From: an uncultured Eubacteriales bacterium
Lineage (GTDB): Bacteria; Bacillota; Clostridia; Oscillospirales; CAG-272
Length of the DNA: 12,234 nt
Direction of reading: 5' to 3'
Assembly (NCBI GenBank): GCA_900321265.1
Contig: ONVJ01000307.1
Coordinates: 1-12,234 of the forward strand
Shown here piece by piece: positions 1 to 6,818 of the stretch. The position numbers and the translations under genes were made by a program. The notes below the pieces were generated by a model. The model was not told where the DNA came from. It saw nothing but the letters and a program-made list of their open reading frames with translations, and searched no databases. The first letter of the stretch is position 1. Each line of letters begins with the position of its first letter.

Positions 1-537
1 CACCTCGATCCGATGGGCTTCCTCGCGATGCTCCTCTTCGGATTCGGATGGGCGAAGCCGGTACCCGTCAACACCCGGAACTTTAAAAACCCGAGGCGCG
101 ACATGGCGCTGACGGCGATCGCCGGACCGGTCTCCAACCTGATCCTCGCCGTCATTTTCGCCCTGCTGTACGAGATAACGATCGCTGCTTTCTCGCGCGC
201 CGGAGAACTGTCGGCCGGAGTTTTGAACTTTGCGAACGCCCTCATCCTCTTTCTGTGGCTGGGAAGCTATTTCAACGTCATGCTGGCGGTCTTCAACCTG
301 CTGCCGATCCCGCCATTCGACGGCTCGAGATTCTTCTACGTCTTCCTGCCGGTCAAGTGGTATTTCAAGGTGATGAAATACGAGCGCTACATTATGATGG
401 GCATAATGGCGGTGCTGCTTATCGAATCCTTCATCCTGAACGGACGGGGACTGCTCCTCGGAGGGCTTGCCAGACTCTCAAACCTCATTCTCGACGGCAT
501 CTACCGGCTGCTTGAACTGCTTCCCTTCTTCGGGTAA
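1..537 (+). CDS. Site-2 protease family (M50) intramembrane metalloprotease, 5'-truncated
   Basis: C-terminal 178 residues of a polytopic membrane zinc protease; the reading frame is open to base 1, so the start and the HExxH zinc motif lie upstream of the window. The fragment opens with HLDPMG, followed by GWAKPVPVN and NPRRDMALTAIAGP, which are hallmarks of the small S2P-like M50 group in Firmicutes. The second active-site motif NLLPIPPFDGSR (fragment residues about 99-110) supplies the third zinc ligand, an Asp. Hydrophobic segments at about residues 5-15, 37-63, 76-102 and 128-142 are membrane spans. Members of this family cleave substrates within the membrane; the substrate here is unknown. 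It lies 90 bp before scpA in the same direction, an arrangement common in Clostridia. The ATG at 13 is internal, not the real start. Confidence 0.93.
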   Translation, partial: HLDPMGFLAMLLFGFGWAKPVPVNTRNFKNPRRDMALTAIAGPVSNLILAVIFALLYEITIAAFSRAGELSAGVLNFANALILFLWLGSYFNVMLAVFNLLPIPPFDGSRFFYVFLPVKWYFKVMKYERYIMMGIMAVLLIESFILNGRGLLLGGLARLSNLILDGIYRLLELLPFFG

Positions 538-627
538 GGAAAACACAAAAACACCCCCGGGAAGCATGTCAGCGGGGAACAGACCTTTGCCTGCTTCATC
601 AATCCATCAACCGAAAGGCAGAACCGC

Positions 628-1476
628 ATGTCAGACGAAACCGAAGCCGGTTTTTCCGAAGCGCCTTCGATAACATACCGGCTTGAGACCTTTGAAGGTC
701 CGCTCGATCTTCTGCTCTCGCTTGTCCACAAAAACAAGATGGACATCCGGGACATCCAGATATCGGTAATTTGCGAACAGTATTTCGAGTACCTCGCCGC
801 CGCGGAAGAATCAAATATCGAACTGACAGTCGACTTTCTTGTCCTGGCATCCGATCTCATGCTCATAAAGAGCAAAATGCTGCTTCCGAAGGAGGAGGAC
901 AGCGACGAGGAGGATCCGCGAGCCGGGATCGCCGACGCGCTGGCAAGACTCGAGGCCGCAAAACGCGCAGCGAAGCTTCTCGGAGAAAGATACGCCGTCT
1001 ACCGCGGCAGGACCGAGAAGGAGCCCGAAGACATCTCCCCCGACCGCAGCTTCGTGGCTGAGGGACAGTCGACCGACGTGCTCTACAACAAGATCAGGAT
1101 ACTTATCTCGGAATTCAGGTCGTACGACGAAAAGCTCGCCGACCGCCTTGTCAAGCCGCTGGTCGCCCGGCCGGTAGTCTCGCTCGAGCTCAAGATCTTC
1201 GGCATAATGAAGCATTTTGAGAAGGACCGGTCGGCGGGAGCCACCCTCGGGGAACTGCTCGACGACGCCGAAAACCGCCCCGAGCTCGTCACGATCTTCA
1301 TCGGCGTGCTTGAACTGATCAAGATGAAACGCCTGCTGATCGTCGAAGACCCCGACGATTTCAGCACGCTGAAGGGGCTGAACACCAGATTTGAGGTCAA
1401 TCCCGACTATACCGGCGATCTGACCGCAGGCATCTCCGCCGACGAGTACGGAAAGACAGAACCGGGCAATGCCTGA
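628..1476 (+). CDS. scpA: Segregation and condensation protein A (kleisin of SMC-ScpAB)
   Basis: Kleisin subunit that bridges the SMC ATPase heads and binds ScpB in the bacterial condensin acting in chromosome compaction and segregation; cytoplasmic and nucleoid-associated. The N-terminal segment (residues about 17-57) carries the family signature YRLETFEGPLDLLLSLV and KNKMDIRDIQIS, the helical region that contacts the SMC neck. An acidic linker follows MLLPKEE (about 86-97). The C-terminal winged helix (about 195-255, ending near LIKMKRLLIVED) would bind the SMC cap. At 282 aa it is slightly longer than the usual 240-260, because of a short N-terminal extension and a C-terminal tail. The ATG has an AAAGG-type RBS about 9 bases upstream. 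scpB follows after 41 bp, so the two are probably co-transcribed. Confidence 0.97.
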   Translation: MSDETEAGFSEAPSITYRLETFEGPLDLLLSLVHKNKMDIRDIQISVICEQYFEYLAAAEESNIELTVDFLVLASDLMLIKSKMLLPKEEDSDEEDPRAGIADALARLEAAKRAAKLLGERYAVYRGRTEKEPEDISPDRSFVAEGQSTDVLYNKIRILISEFRSYDEKLADRLVKPLVARPVVSLELKIFGIMKHFEKDRSAGATLGELLDDAENRPELVTIFIGVLELIKMKRLLIVEDPDDFSTLKGLNTRFEVNPDYTGDLTAGISADEYGKTEPGNA

Positions 1477-1517
1477 AACACCGGGGCAGAAATCACCATC
1501 AAAGGACGGTCTGGATC

Positions 1518-2183
1518 TTGGAAGAACTACAACAGCTGACCGAAATAAAAAAAATCGAGGGCGCGATAGACGCCATACTCTTCGCCGCCGGTCATCCGGT
1601 GGAATATTCAAAACTGGCCGAAACTCTGGGAATGAGCGTCAGGGACGCGAAAAGGATAACCGAGCACATGGCCGACGCGAGGAATTCCGACGCCACTTCG
1701 GGAATTATGATGGCCCTCTTCGACGATTCCTGCCAGCTCTGCACCCGGGAGGACTACTACCCCTGGGTTAGAGAGGCTCTCGGGATCAAGCGGGGAGGAA
1801 ATCTTTCCCCGTCGGCGCTTGAGGTCCTTTCGGTCGTCGCCTACAACCAGCCGGTGACACGCGCCTTCATCGACAAGATCAGGAACGTCGATTCGGCCTA
1901 CGCGGTGGGATCGCTGATCGACAAGGAGCTGATAACCGCCGTGGGAAGGCTTGACGCTCCCGGCAGGCCGATGCTCTACGGCACCACCGAGAAATTTCTC
2001 AGGGTGTTCGGTCTGTCCTCAATCTCCGAGCTGCCCGAGGCGGGATCGATCGAGGCGGCGATCTCCTCACTCACCGAGACGGGCGAAGAAGCCGGTGAAG
2101 AAGCCGGGGCCGCCGGGGACGGCTCTGCGGACGAATCCGGGGACACGCCGGACGGAGAGGATACTCTCCCCGGGGAATCGTGA
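1518..2183 (+). CDS. scpB: Segregation and condensation protein B
   Basis: Partner of ScpA in the SMC-ScpAB condensin; a dimer of it binds the middle of the kleisin. Two winged-helix domains are visible: residues about 10-78 (IEGAIDAILFAAGHPVEYSK) and about 92-165. The second holds the strongest family block: LSPSALEVLSVVAYNQPVTR, then GRLDAPGRPMLYGTTEKFL. The final 45 or so residues are a low-complexity acidic tail rich in Glu, Gly and Asp, which makes the protein (221 aa) longer than typical. The start is taken as TTG at 1518, since no in-frame ATG/GTG precedes the conserved N-terminus; an AAAGGACGG purine stretch at 1501-1509 serves as RBS. The stop overlaps the GTG of the next gene (GTGA), indicating translational coupling. 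Confidence 0.96.
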   Translation: MEELQQLTEIKKIEGAIDAILFAAGHPVEYSKLAETLGMSVRDAKRITEHMADARNSDATSGIMMALFDDSCQLCTREDYYPWVREALGIKRGGNLSPSALEVLSVVAYNQPVTRAFIDKIRNVDSAYAVGSLIDKELITAVGRLDAPGRPMLYGTTEKFLRVFGLSSISELPEAGSIEAAISSLTETGEEAGEEAGAAGDGSADESGDTPDGEDTLPGES

Positions 2184-2851
2184 CCTGGCTCTGGGTGACC
2201 GGCGGAATACTCCTCTTCCTCTTTCTGATCGGGATCGTCCGCGCCGAAGCGGTGATAAGCTACGCCGAGGAATTCGGCCTGACCGTCAGGATAGCCGGAA
2301 TACCGATCCGTCTCTTCCCGAAAAGGGAAAAGAAGGTAAGGCTCAGCCGCTACACTCCCCGCGCCATCGCCCGAAGAAAGCGCAAAGAGGAAAGGAAAGC
2401 GGCAAGGAAGGCCAGAAAAGCCGCGAAAAAGAAAGCCGCCGCAGAAAAAAAGAAGGAAAAAGACAAAAAGAAATCCCCGTCGGGCAAAAAAGACATAGCA
2501 AAGATAATAAGGCTGGTAACATCGGTCGCGAAAACGGCGCTCGGACGCTTCGGAAAGCATCTCAGGATCAGGATCGCCCGGCTCCACGTCGGAGTGGCGA
2601 CCGGGGACGCCGCCGAGACCGCCGTCCTCTACGGCGCGGTATCGCAGTCGGTCGCGTATCTGGCCGAACTGCTTGACTCGACCTCCACCCTCCGCCATCC
2701 CGCGAAGTCAGACGTCAGGATCTGGGCGGACTATCTTTCAGAGAAGCCCGTCCTGGATATCGAGATCGGTCTTTCGCTCTGTGTCTGGCAGGTGCTGGAT
2801 CTCGTATTCCGCAGCGCCGCCTCCGCGATAAAGGCTCTGGCAAAAAGCTGA
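2180..2851 (+). CDS. DUF2953 membrane protein (YtfI-like)
   Basis: A 223-residue protein resembling DUF2953/YtfI. It has one N-terminal transmembrane helix (residues about 3-21), then the typical VISYAEEFGLTVRIAGIPIRLFP stretch (written here in part: ISYAEEFGLTVRIAGIPI). Residues about 49-104 are extremely rich in Lys and Arg, with long runs of KK and AKK. The C-terminal part (about 120-223) resumes ordinary composition and includes a weaker amphipathic or hydrophobic stretch near the end. The GTG start overlaps the scpB stop by four bases. In Bacillus subtilis the homologue ytfI precedes ytfJ, and the same order is seen here, so a sporulation-linked role is plausible; no biochemical function is established. 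The family call rests on the N-terminal pattern and gene order. Confidence 0.83.
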   Translation: MTWLWVTGGILLFLFLIGIVRAEAVISYAEEFGLTVRIAGIPIRLFPKREKKVRLSRYTPRAIARRKRKEERKAARKARKAAKKKAAAEKKKEKDKKKSPSGKKDIAKIIRLVTSVAKTALGRFGKHLRIRIARLHVGVATGDAAETAVLYGAVSQSVAYLAELLDSTSTLRHPAKSDVRIWADYLSEKPVLDIEIGLSLCVWQVLDLVFRSAASAIKALAKS

Positions 2852-2901
2852 CCGCTTCAGGAAAACAGAAAAAGCAAATAATCCGAAAGGAACAAGATAA
2901 A

Positions 2902-3375
2902 ATGGCATCCGACAACAAAATACAGGAGATCCTGTCGGCGTCGCTCGAAAACATCCGTTCGATGGTGGACGCCAATACCGTCATAGGCACGCCGATCAAC
3001 ACCCCCTCGGGGACTGTGATCATACCCGTTTCAAAGATCTCGATGGGGATCGCCTCGGGAGGCATCGACTACGCCGGCAAAAGTGAAGAGGCAATCAAAT
3101 CCAAGCTCCAGAACTTCGGAGGCGGCGGCGGGACAGGCCTGTCGGTTACCCCTGTCGGCTTTCTCGTGGTGACCGCCGAAGGACGCGTCGACATGATCAA
3201 CGTCGGCATCGAGCAGCCCTCGGGGACGATCGAGCAGGTCGCAGACGTCATCGAGCGCTCTCCCGACATCATCGCGAAGATCAAAGCTCTCTTCGGAAAG
3301 AAGAAGAACGAGGTCGCCGAAGTCGAAAAGGAAAAGGCCGCCGAACCCGCAGAACCCGAAAAGAAGACAAGGTAA
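2902..3375 (+). CDS. gerW: GerW family sporulation protein (YtfJ)
   Basis: GerW/YtfJ proteins are made during endospore formation; in Bacillus the homologue is needed for normal spore germination. The 157-aa product is nearly all family domain: IQEILSASLENIRSMVD at the N-terminus, TVIGTPINTPSGTVIIPVSK (about 26-45), the glycine-rich FGGGGGTGLSVTPVGFLVV (about 72-90), and EGRVDMINV. A charged tail of about 25 residues (Lys, Glu, Ala, Pro) at the C-terminus is not part of the core. The ATG at 2902 has a good AAAGGA RBS at 2886-2891. Its presence is the best single indication that the host forms endospores or descends from a spore former. It follows the DUF2953 gene by 50 bp, as ytfJ follows ytfI. 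Confidence 0.95.
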   Translation: MASDNKIQEILSASLENIRSMVDANTVIGTPINTPSGTVIIPVSKISMGIASGGIDYAGKSEEAIKSKLQNFGGGGGTGLSVTPVGFLVVTAEGRVDMINVGIEQPSGTIEQVADVIERSPDIIAKIKALFGKKKNEVAEVEKEKAAEPAEPEKKTR

Positions 3376-3384
3376 CTCACGGCA

Positions 3385-4143
3385 TTGGCTGAAAAAATAA
3401 GACTTCAGAAATACTTCTCCGACTGCGGGGTCATGTCGCGCCGCGCCGCCGAAAAGGAGATCGCCGAAGGCAGAGTCAAGGTCAACGGAAAGATCGCCCT
3501 GATCGGCGACAGCGTCGAGCCGGACCGTGACCGCGTGGTCTGGAACGGCACCGGAATAGTTCCGAAAAGTCAGACTAAGACGGTCGTCGCCCTCAACAAG
3601 CCGCGCGGATACGTATGCACCTCGAAGGACGAAAAGGGACGGAAGCAGGTGACCGAGCTTGTCTCCGACCTGGGCATGAGACTCTATCCCGTCGGAAGGC
3701 TCGACATGGCGTCGGAAGGCCTGCTGCTCATGACCGACGACGGCGACCTTGCCAACCTGCTCACCCACCCCGGGCACGCCGTCGCGAAGATATACCGCGT
3801 CAGCGTCAGGGGGATACCCGACGAAAAACAGCTTGAGGTGCTCTCCTCCCCGCTCCTGCTCGAGGGCGAGACCGATCCTATCGAGCCGGTGGAGGTCTTT
3901 GTCGTCGACACCGACCGTCAGAAGAACTCGGCCAGACTTGAGATGACGCTTTACGAGGGCCGCAACCGGCAGATACGAAAGATGTGCGCCGCCGCGGGGC
4001 TCGAGGTCACGAGACTGCGCCGCATCAGGATCGGCAACATCTCGGTGAACGGGATCGCTCCGGGGACCTACCGTGTGCTCACCCAGCGGGAGACCGACCG
4101 CCTGCGCAGTCTCGCAAAGCAGAAAAGAGAAAAAACATGCTAG
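3385..4143 (+). CDS. rluB: rRNA pseudouridine synthase, RsuA/RluB type
   Basis: Converts a specific uridine of rRNA to pseudouridine; RluB acts on 23S rRNA and RsuA on 16S, and the target cannot be settled from motifs alone. The N-terminal S4 RNA-binding domain (residues about 4-48) starts RLQKYFSDCGVMSRRAAEK. The catalytic domain holds VALNKPRGYVCTSKD (about 67-82) and the active-site loop YPVGRLDMASEGLLL with catalytic Asp107. The C-terminal EGRNRQIRKMC (about 191-201) is the usual RluB/RsuA motif. Length (252 aa) is normal. TTG at 3385 is chosen because it lies just upstream of the S4 domain, with AAGG at 3369-3372 overlapping the gerW stop; no ATG is available nearby. rluB sits next to the scpAB region in many Firmicutes, which favours the RluB name. 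Confidence 0.93.
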   Translation: MAEKIRLQKYFSDCGVMSRRAAEKEIAEGRVKVNGKIALIGDSVEPDRDRVVWNGTGIVPKSQTKTVVALNKPRGYVCTSKDEKGRKQVTELVSDLGMRLYPVGRLDMASEGLLLMTDDGDLANLLTHPGHAVAKIYRVSVRGIPDEKQLEVLSSPLLLEGETDPIEPVEVFVVDTDRQKNSARLEMTLYEGRNRQIRKMCAAAGLEVTRLRRIRIGNISVNGIAPGTYRVLTQRETDRLRSLAKQKREKTC

Positions 4144-4547
4144 AGGTCCTGCCTATACAGACCAAAGCCGAGCAGGAGAGACTCTGCTCTCTCACCGGCT
4201 CGGAATACATACCCGACGCCCTCGCCTACGCCGCCTACGGCGACGGGGAGCTCGCCGGTACCTGCCAGTTCAGGCTGGCGCCCGACGGCGGCCACATCCT
4301 ATCGATGGACCGCGTGCCGGGACATGAGGATTTCCAGCCCATGTTCGTGATGGGCAGGGCGGCGCTGAATTTCATCGATCTCTGCGGCGGGAAGACCGCC
4401 TTCTTCGACTGCCCGGTGACCGACGACAACCGCCTGACCGTCGGCGCCGTCGGCTTCAGAAAACGCGACGACGGCAGATACGCGGTCGATCTCGAGGGCT
4501 TTTTTGATCATCCCTGCGCTTCGAAGGCGACGTCGGGAGACAGGTAA
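4137..4547 (+). CDS. Small conserved protein, possibly GNAT-like
   Basis: A 136-aa cytoplasmic protein with no signal peptide or membrane span. The ATG lies inside the rluB stop region (ATGCTAG, 7-base overlap), with a purine-rich AGAAAAGAGA stretch just upstream, so translation is probably coupled to rluB. The pattern AYAAYGDGELAGTCQFRL then HILSMDRV resembles the beta4-beta5 hairpin of GNAT acyltransferases, and a helix with FVMGRAALNFIDLCG follows, where such enzymes bind acyl-CoA. However, the canonical Q/RxxGxG/A loop is not obvious, so activity is uncertain. The C-terminal part reads VGFRKRDDGRYAVDLEGFF, similar to the ending of GNAT-like proteins that compare a predicted fold with a product. 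The reading frame remains open upstream inside rluB, but that part is a shadow. CDS is likely; function is a guess. Confidence 0.72.
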   Translation: MLEVLPIQTKAEQERLCSLTGSEYIPDALAYAAYGDGELAGTCQFRLAPDGGHILSMDRVPGHEDFQPMFVMGRAALNFIDLCGGKTAFFDCPVTDDNRLTVGAVGFRKRDDGRYAVDLEGFFDHPCASKATSGDR

Positions 4548-4589
4548 CAATCTCATGCCGCTCTGCGGCGAAACGGAGTAACGATCATT

Positions 4590-5198
4590 ATGAATTCGCT
4601 GAACATAGTATGTCTTGACATGGAAGGGGTAGTCGTCCCCGAGATCTGGATAGCCTTTTCGGAAGCTTCGGGGATCCCCGAGCTCAGAAGGACGACGAGA
4701 GACGAGCCCGACTACGCAAAGCTCATGAACTGGAGGCTCGGCATACTCCGGGAGCACGGGCTCGGCCTGTCCGACATACAGAACACGATAGCAAAGATAG
4801 ACCCCTTTGACGGAGCAAAGGAATTTCTCGACGAGCTGAGGGCCGAGACGCAGGTGATCATCATATCCGACACCTTCACCCAGTTCGCCTCGCCGCTCAT
4901 GAAGAAGCTCGGCTGGCCGACCCTCTTCTGCAACACCCTCGAAGTCGGAGAGGACGGCATGATAACCGGCTACCGCATCAGGATACAGAACTCGAAGCTC
5001 TCCACCGTCCGCGCGCTTCAGTCGGTCGGCTTCGAGACAGTCGCCGCAGGCGACAGCTACAACGACCTCGGGATGATCCGGGCGTCGAAGGCGGGCTTCC
5101 TTTTCAGATCGACCGAAAAGATCATCGCCGACAATCCCGACATCCCGGCCTTCACCGAATACCCGGAGCTGCTCCGGGCGATCAAAGCCGCGCTCTGA
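4590..5198 (+). CDS. thrH: ThrH-type HAD phosphatase (phosphoserine phosphatase/homoserine phosphotransferase)
   Basis: HAD-superfamily enzyme closely resembling Pseudomonas ThrH, which hydrolyses phosphoserine and can pass the phosphate to homoserine. Residues 8-18 read CLDMEGVVVPE: Asp10 is the nucleophile, and Glu12 stands where most HAD phosphatases have Asp, as is typical of ThrH. EIWIAFSEASGIPELRRTTR (about 18-37) matches the ThrH cap region. Motif II is IIISDTF (Ser93), motif III is near Lys136, and motif IV is AAGDSYND (Asp155, Asp159). The 202-aa length is normal for ThrH. ATG at 4590 has GGAG at 4575-4578, spaced 11 bases. It starts 42 bp after the GNAT-like gene, and the FGGY kinase follows after 24 bp. 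It likely serves serine or threonine metabolism; the physiological substrate is inferred from homology. Confidence 0.92.
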   Translation: MNSLNIVCLDMEGVVVPEIWIAFSEASGIPELRRTTRDEPDYAKLMNWRLGILREHGLGLSDIQNTIAKIDPFDGAKEFLDELRAETQVIIISDTFTQFASPLMKKLGWPTLFCNTLEVGEDGMITGYRIRIQNSKLSTVRALQSVGFETVAAGDSYNDLGMIRASKAGFLFRSTEKIIADNPDIPAFTEYPELLRAIKAAL

Positions 5199-5222
5199 GC
5201 CAGACTTTTCCCCTCCGAAAAG

Positions 5223-6746
5223 ATGAAGAACACAGACTGCACTTCAAAAACAAGACTTCTCGGAATAGATATCGGAACCAGCGCCTGTAAAACGGCGCTT
5301 TTCGATATCCGCGGAAATATCGCCGCGTCGGCGTCTGAGGGATATCCCCTGCGCCGTCCGGCCCCCGGATTTGCCGAACAGGACCCCGAAGACTGGTGGC
5401 GGGCGGTCTGCCTGACGGTCAGACGCTGCATCGAGGAGTCGGGGACGGATCCGACCGACATAGCCGGGATCGGCGTCGACGGACACAGCTGGTCGGCGAT
5501 CGCCATGGCTGGGGACAGGGTCCTCTGCCCCGACCCGATCTGGATGGACGTCCGTTCGGCTGAGATCTGCGACCGGATGCCCGCGGAGCTCAAAGAGAGA
5601 CTCTTTTCGGTCTCGGGCAACCCGCTGACCGCGAACTATGTCACCGGAAAGCTCCTATGGTACAGGGAAAACCTGCCCGACGTCTGGAAAAAGACAGAAT
5701 ATCTGCTCTCATCCGAAGGCTATATAAACTACCGGCTCACCGGGAGCATCACCTGGTGCCGCGGCGAGGGATACGGCATCCACTGCTACGACATCGCGAA
5801 GGGCGTCTGGGACAGATCGGTATGCGCCGATCTGGGACTGAGGACCGACATCCTGCCCGAGCTCTTCGACGGATGCGACGTCATCGGCAGAGTGACAAAG
5901 GAGGCCGCCGCCGCGACCGGCCTGTCGGCCGGGACACCCGTGGTCGCGGGCACCGTCGATTCGGCCGCCGCCGCCCTCGGAGCCGGAGTCGTCCGTCCGG
6001 GAGAAACGCAGGAGCAGGGCGGCCAGTCGGGCGGGATGAGCATCTGCGAGGAGGGCCCCTACGCCGATCCCAGACTCATCCTCTGCTCTCACGCCGTCCC
6101 GGGGCTCTGGCTGCTTCAGGGCGGCACTGTGGGCGGCGGAGGGGTCATCAAATGGGCATCCGAGCAGTTCGGCAGATACGAGGCTGAAAGAGCCTCCGTC
6201 TCAGGGCTCAGCGTCCCCGCCCAGTTCGACATAGAGGCAGAAAAAGCCCCTCCGGGCTCGGACGGGCTGATCTTTCTGCCCTACATGGCCGGCGAGCGCA
6301 CCCCCGTCTGGGATCCCGACGCCAGGGGCGTTTTTTTCGGGATCGATTATTCAAAGACGCGGGCTCACTTCCTGAGGGCAGCGATGGAGGGGGTGGCCTA
6401 TTCCCTTCTCCACAATCTCGAGACGGCAGCCGAAAGCGGAGCAAAGATAACCGAGCTCAGATCGACCGGCGGCAGCGCGAATTCCCGCTTCTGGACTCAG
6501 ATGAAGTGCGACATGACCGGCATCCCGGTATCCGTCCCCAACTCTGACAACGGGGCGAACCTCGGCTCGGCGATACTCGCCGGAGTCGGCACAGGGGTAT
6601 TCGCGAGCTTTGAGGAGGCAGTCGCTGCGACGGTTAGGGAAAAGCGCCGGCACGAGCCGGCTCCCGGCATGAAGGAATTCTACAGGGCGGGATATCTGAA
6701 ATACCTTGAGATATATAAAAGACTGAAAGATCTTATGCGTTTGTGA
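5223..6746 (+). CDS. FGGY-family carbohydrate kinase (xylulokinase-like)
   Basis: ATP-dependent kinase that would phosphorylate a sugar or polyol in the cytoplasm. The N-terminal phosphate loop is LLGIDIGTSACKTALFD (about 12-28); AEQDPEDWW (51-59) is typical of xylulokinase relatives. Probable catalytic base is Asp246 in GTVDSAAAALGAGV. The C-terminal ATP-domain shows FLPYMAGERTPVWDPDARG and STGGSANSRFWTQM, then DNGANLGSAILAG. Length, 507 aa, is normal. Two substrate-side motifs differ from true xylulokinases: GVDGHSWS (about 84-91) replaces the GQMHG block, and CRGEGYGIHCYD (about 179-190) replaces the usual TDxSxAS region. The sugar is therefore not predictable, and the xylB name is withheld. 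ATG at 5223 has only a weak RBS (CTCCGAAAAG). It lies 24 bp after thrH and 72 bp before the FAD oxidoreductase. Confidence 0.92.
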   Translation: MKNTDCTSKTRLLGIDIGTSACKTALFDIRGNIAASASEGYPLRRPAPGFAEQDPEDWWRAVCLTVRRCIEESGTDPTDIAGIGVDGHSWSAIAMAGDRVLCPDPIWMDVRSAEICDRMPAELKERLFSVSGNPLTANYVTGKLLWYRENLPDVWKKTEYLLSSEGYINYRLTGSITWCRGEGYGIHCYDIAKGVWDRSVCADLGLRTDILPELFDGCDVIGRVTKEAAAATGLSAGTPVVAGTVDSAAAALGAGVVRPGETQEQGGQSGGMSICEEGPYADPRLILCSHAVPGLWLLQGGTVGGGGVIKWASEQFGRYEAERASVSGLSVPAQFDIEAEKAPPGSDGLIFLPYMAGERTPVWDPDARGVFFGIDYSKTRAHFLRAAMEGVAYSLLHNLETAAESGAKITELRSTGGSANSRFWTQMKCDMTGIPVSVPNSDNGANLGSAILAGVGTGVFASFEEAVAATVREKRRHEPAPGMKEFYRAGYLKYLEIYKRLKDLMRL

Positions 6747-6818
6747 AAACTGTTGCAGAAACCGGGCGGCTCTCGGAACAGCCGTCAGATGAAAACAGAA
6801 AGGTTTAAGTGATACAAG

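Noticed and set aside
811..1611. Long open frame antisense to scpA and the scpB start
   Set aside because: It lies wholly opposite two clearly recognisable genes, gives a low-complexity Arg/Asp/Val-rich product with no family motif, and reflects high GC content that removes stop codons.
3984..4136. Upstream extension of the GNAT-like protein into rluB
   Set aside because: The extra residues are a shifted copy of the rluB C-terminal coding sequence; the ATG at 4137 with its overlapping stop is the sensible start.
4557..4569. GCCG-CTCTG-CGGC mini-hairpin before thrH
   Set aside because: Four base pairs, expected by chance in GC-rich DNA.
6767..6784. Weak hairpin (CGGCT / AGCCG) between the FGGY kinase and FAD oxidoreductase
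   Set aside because: Only about 5 base pairs and no T-tract, so it is not a terminator; the two genes probably remain on one transcript.
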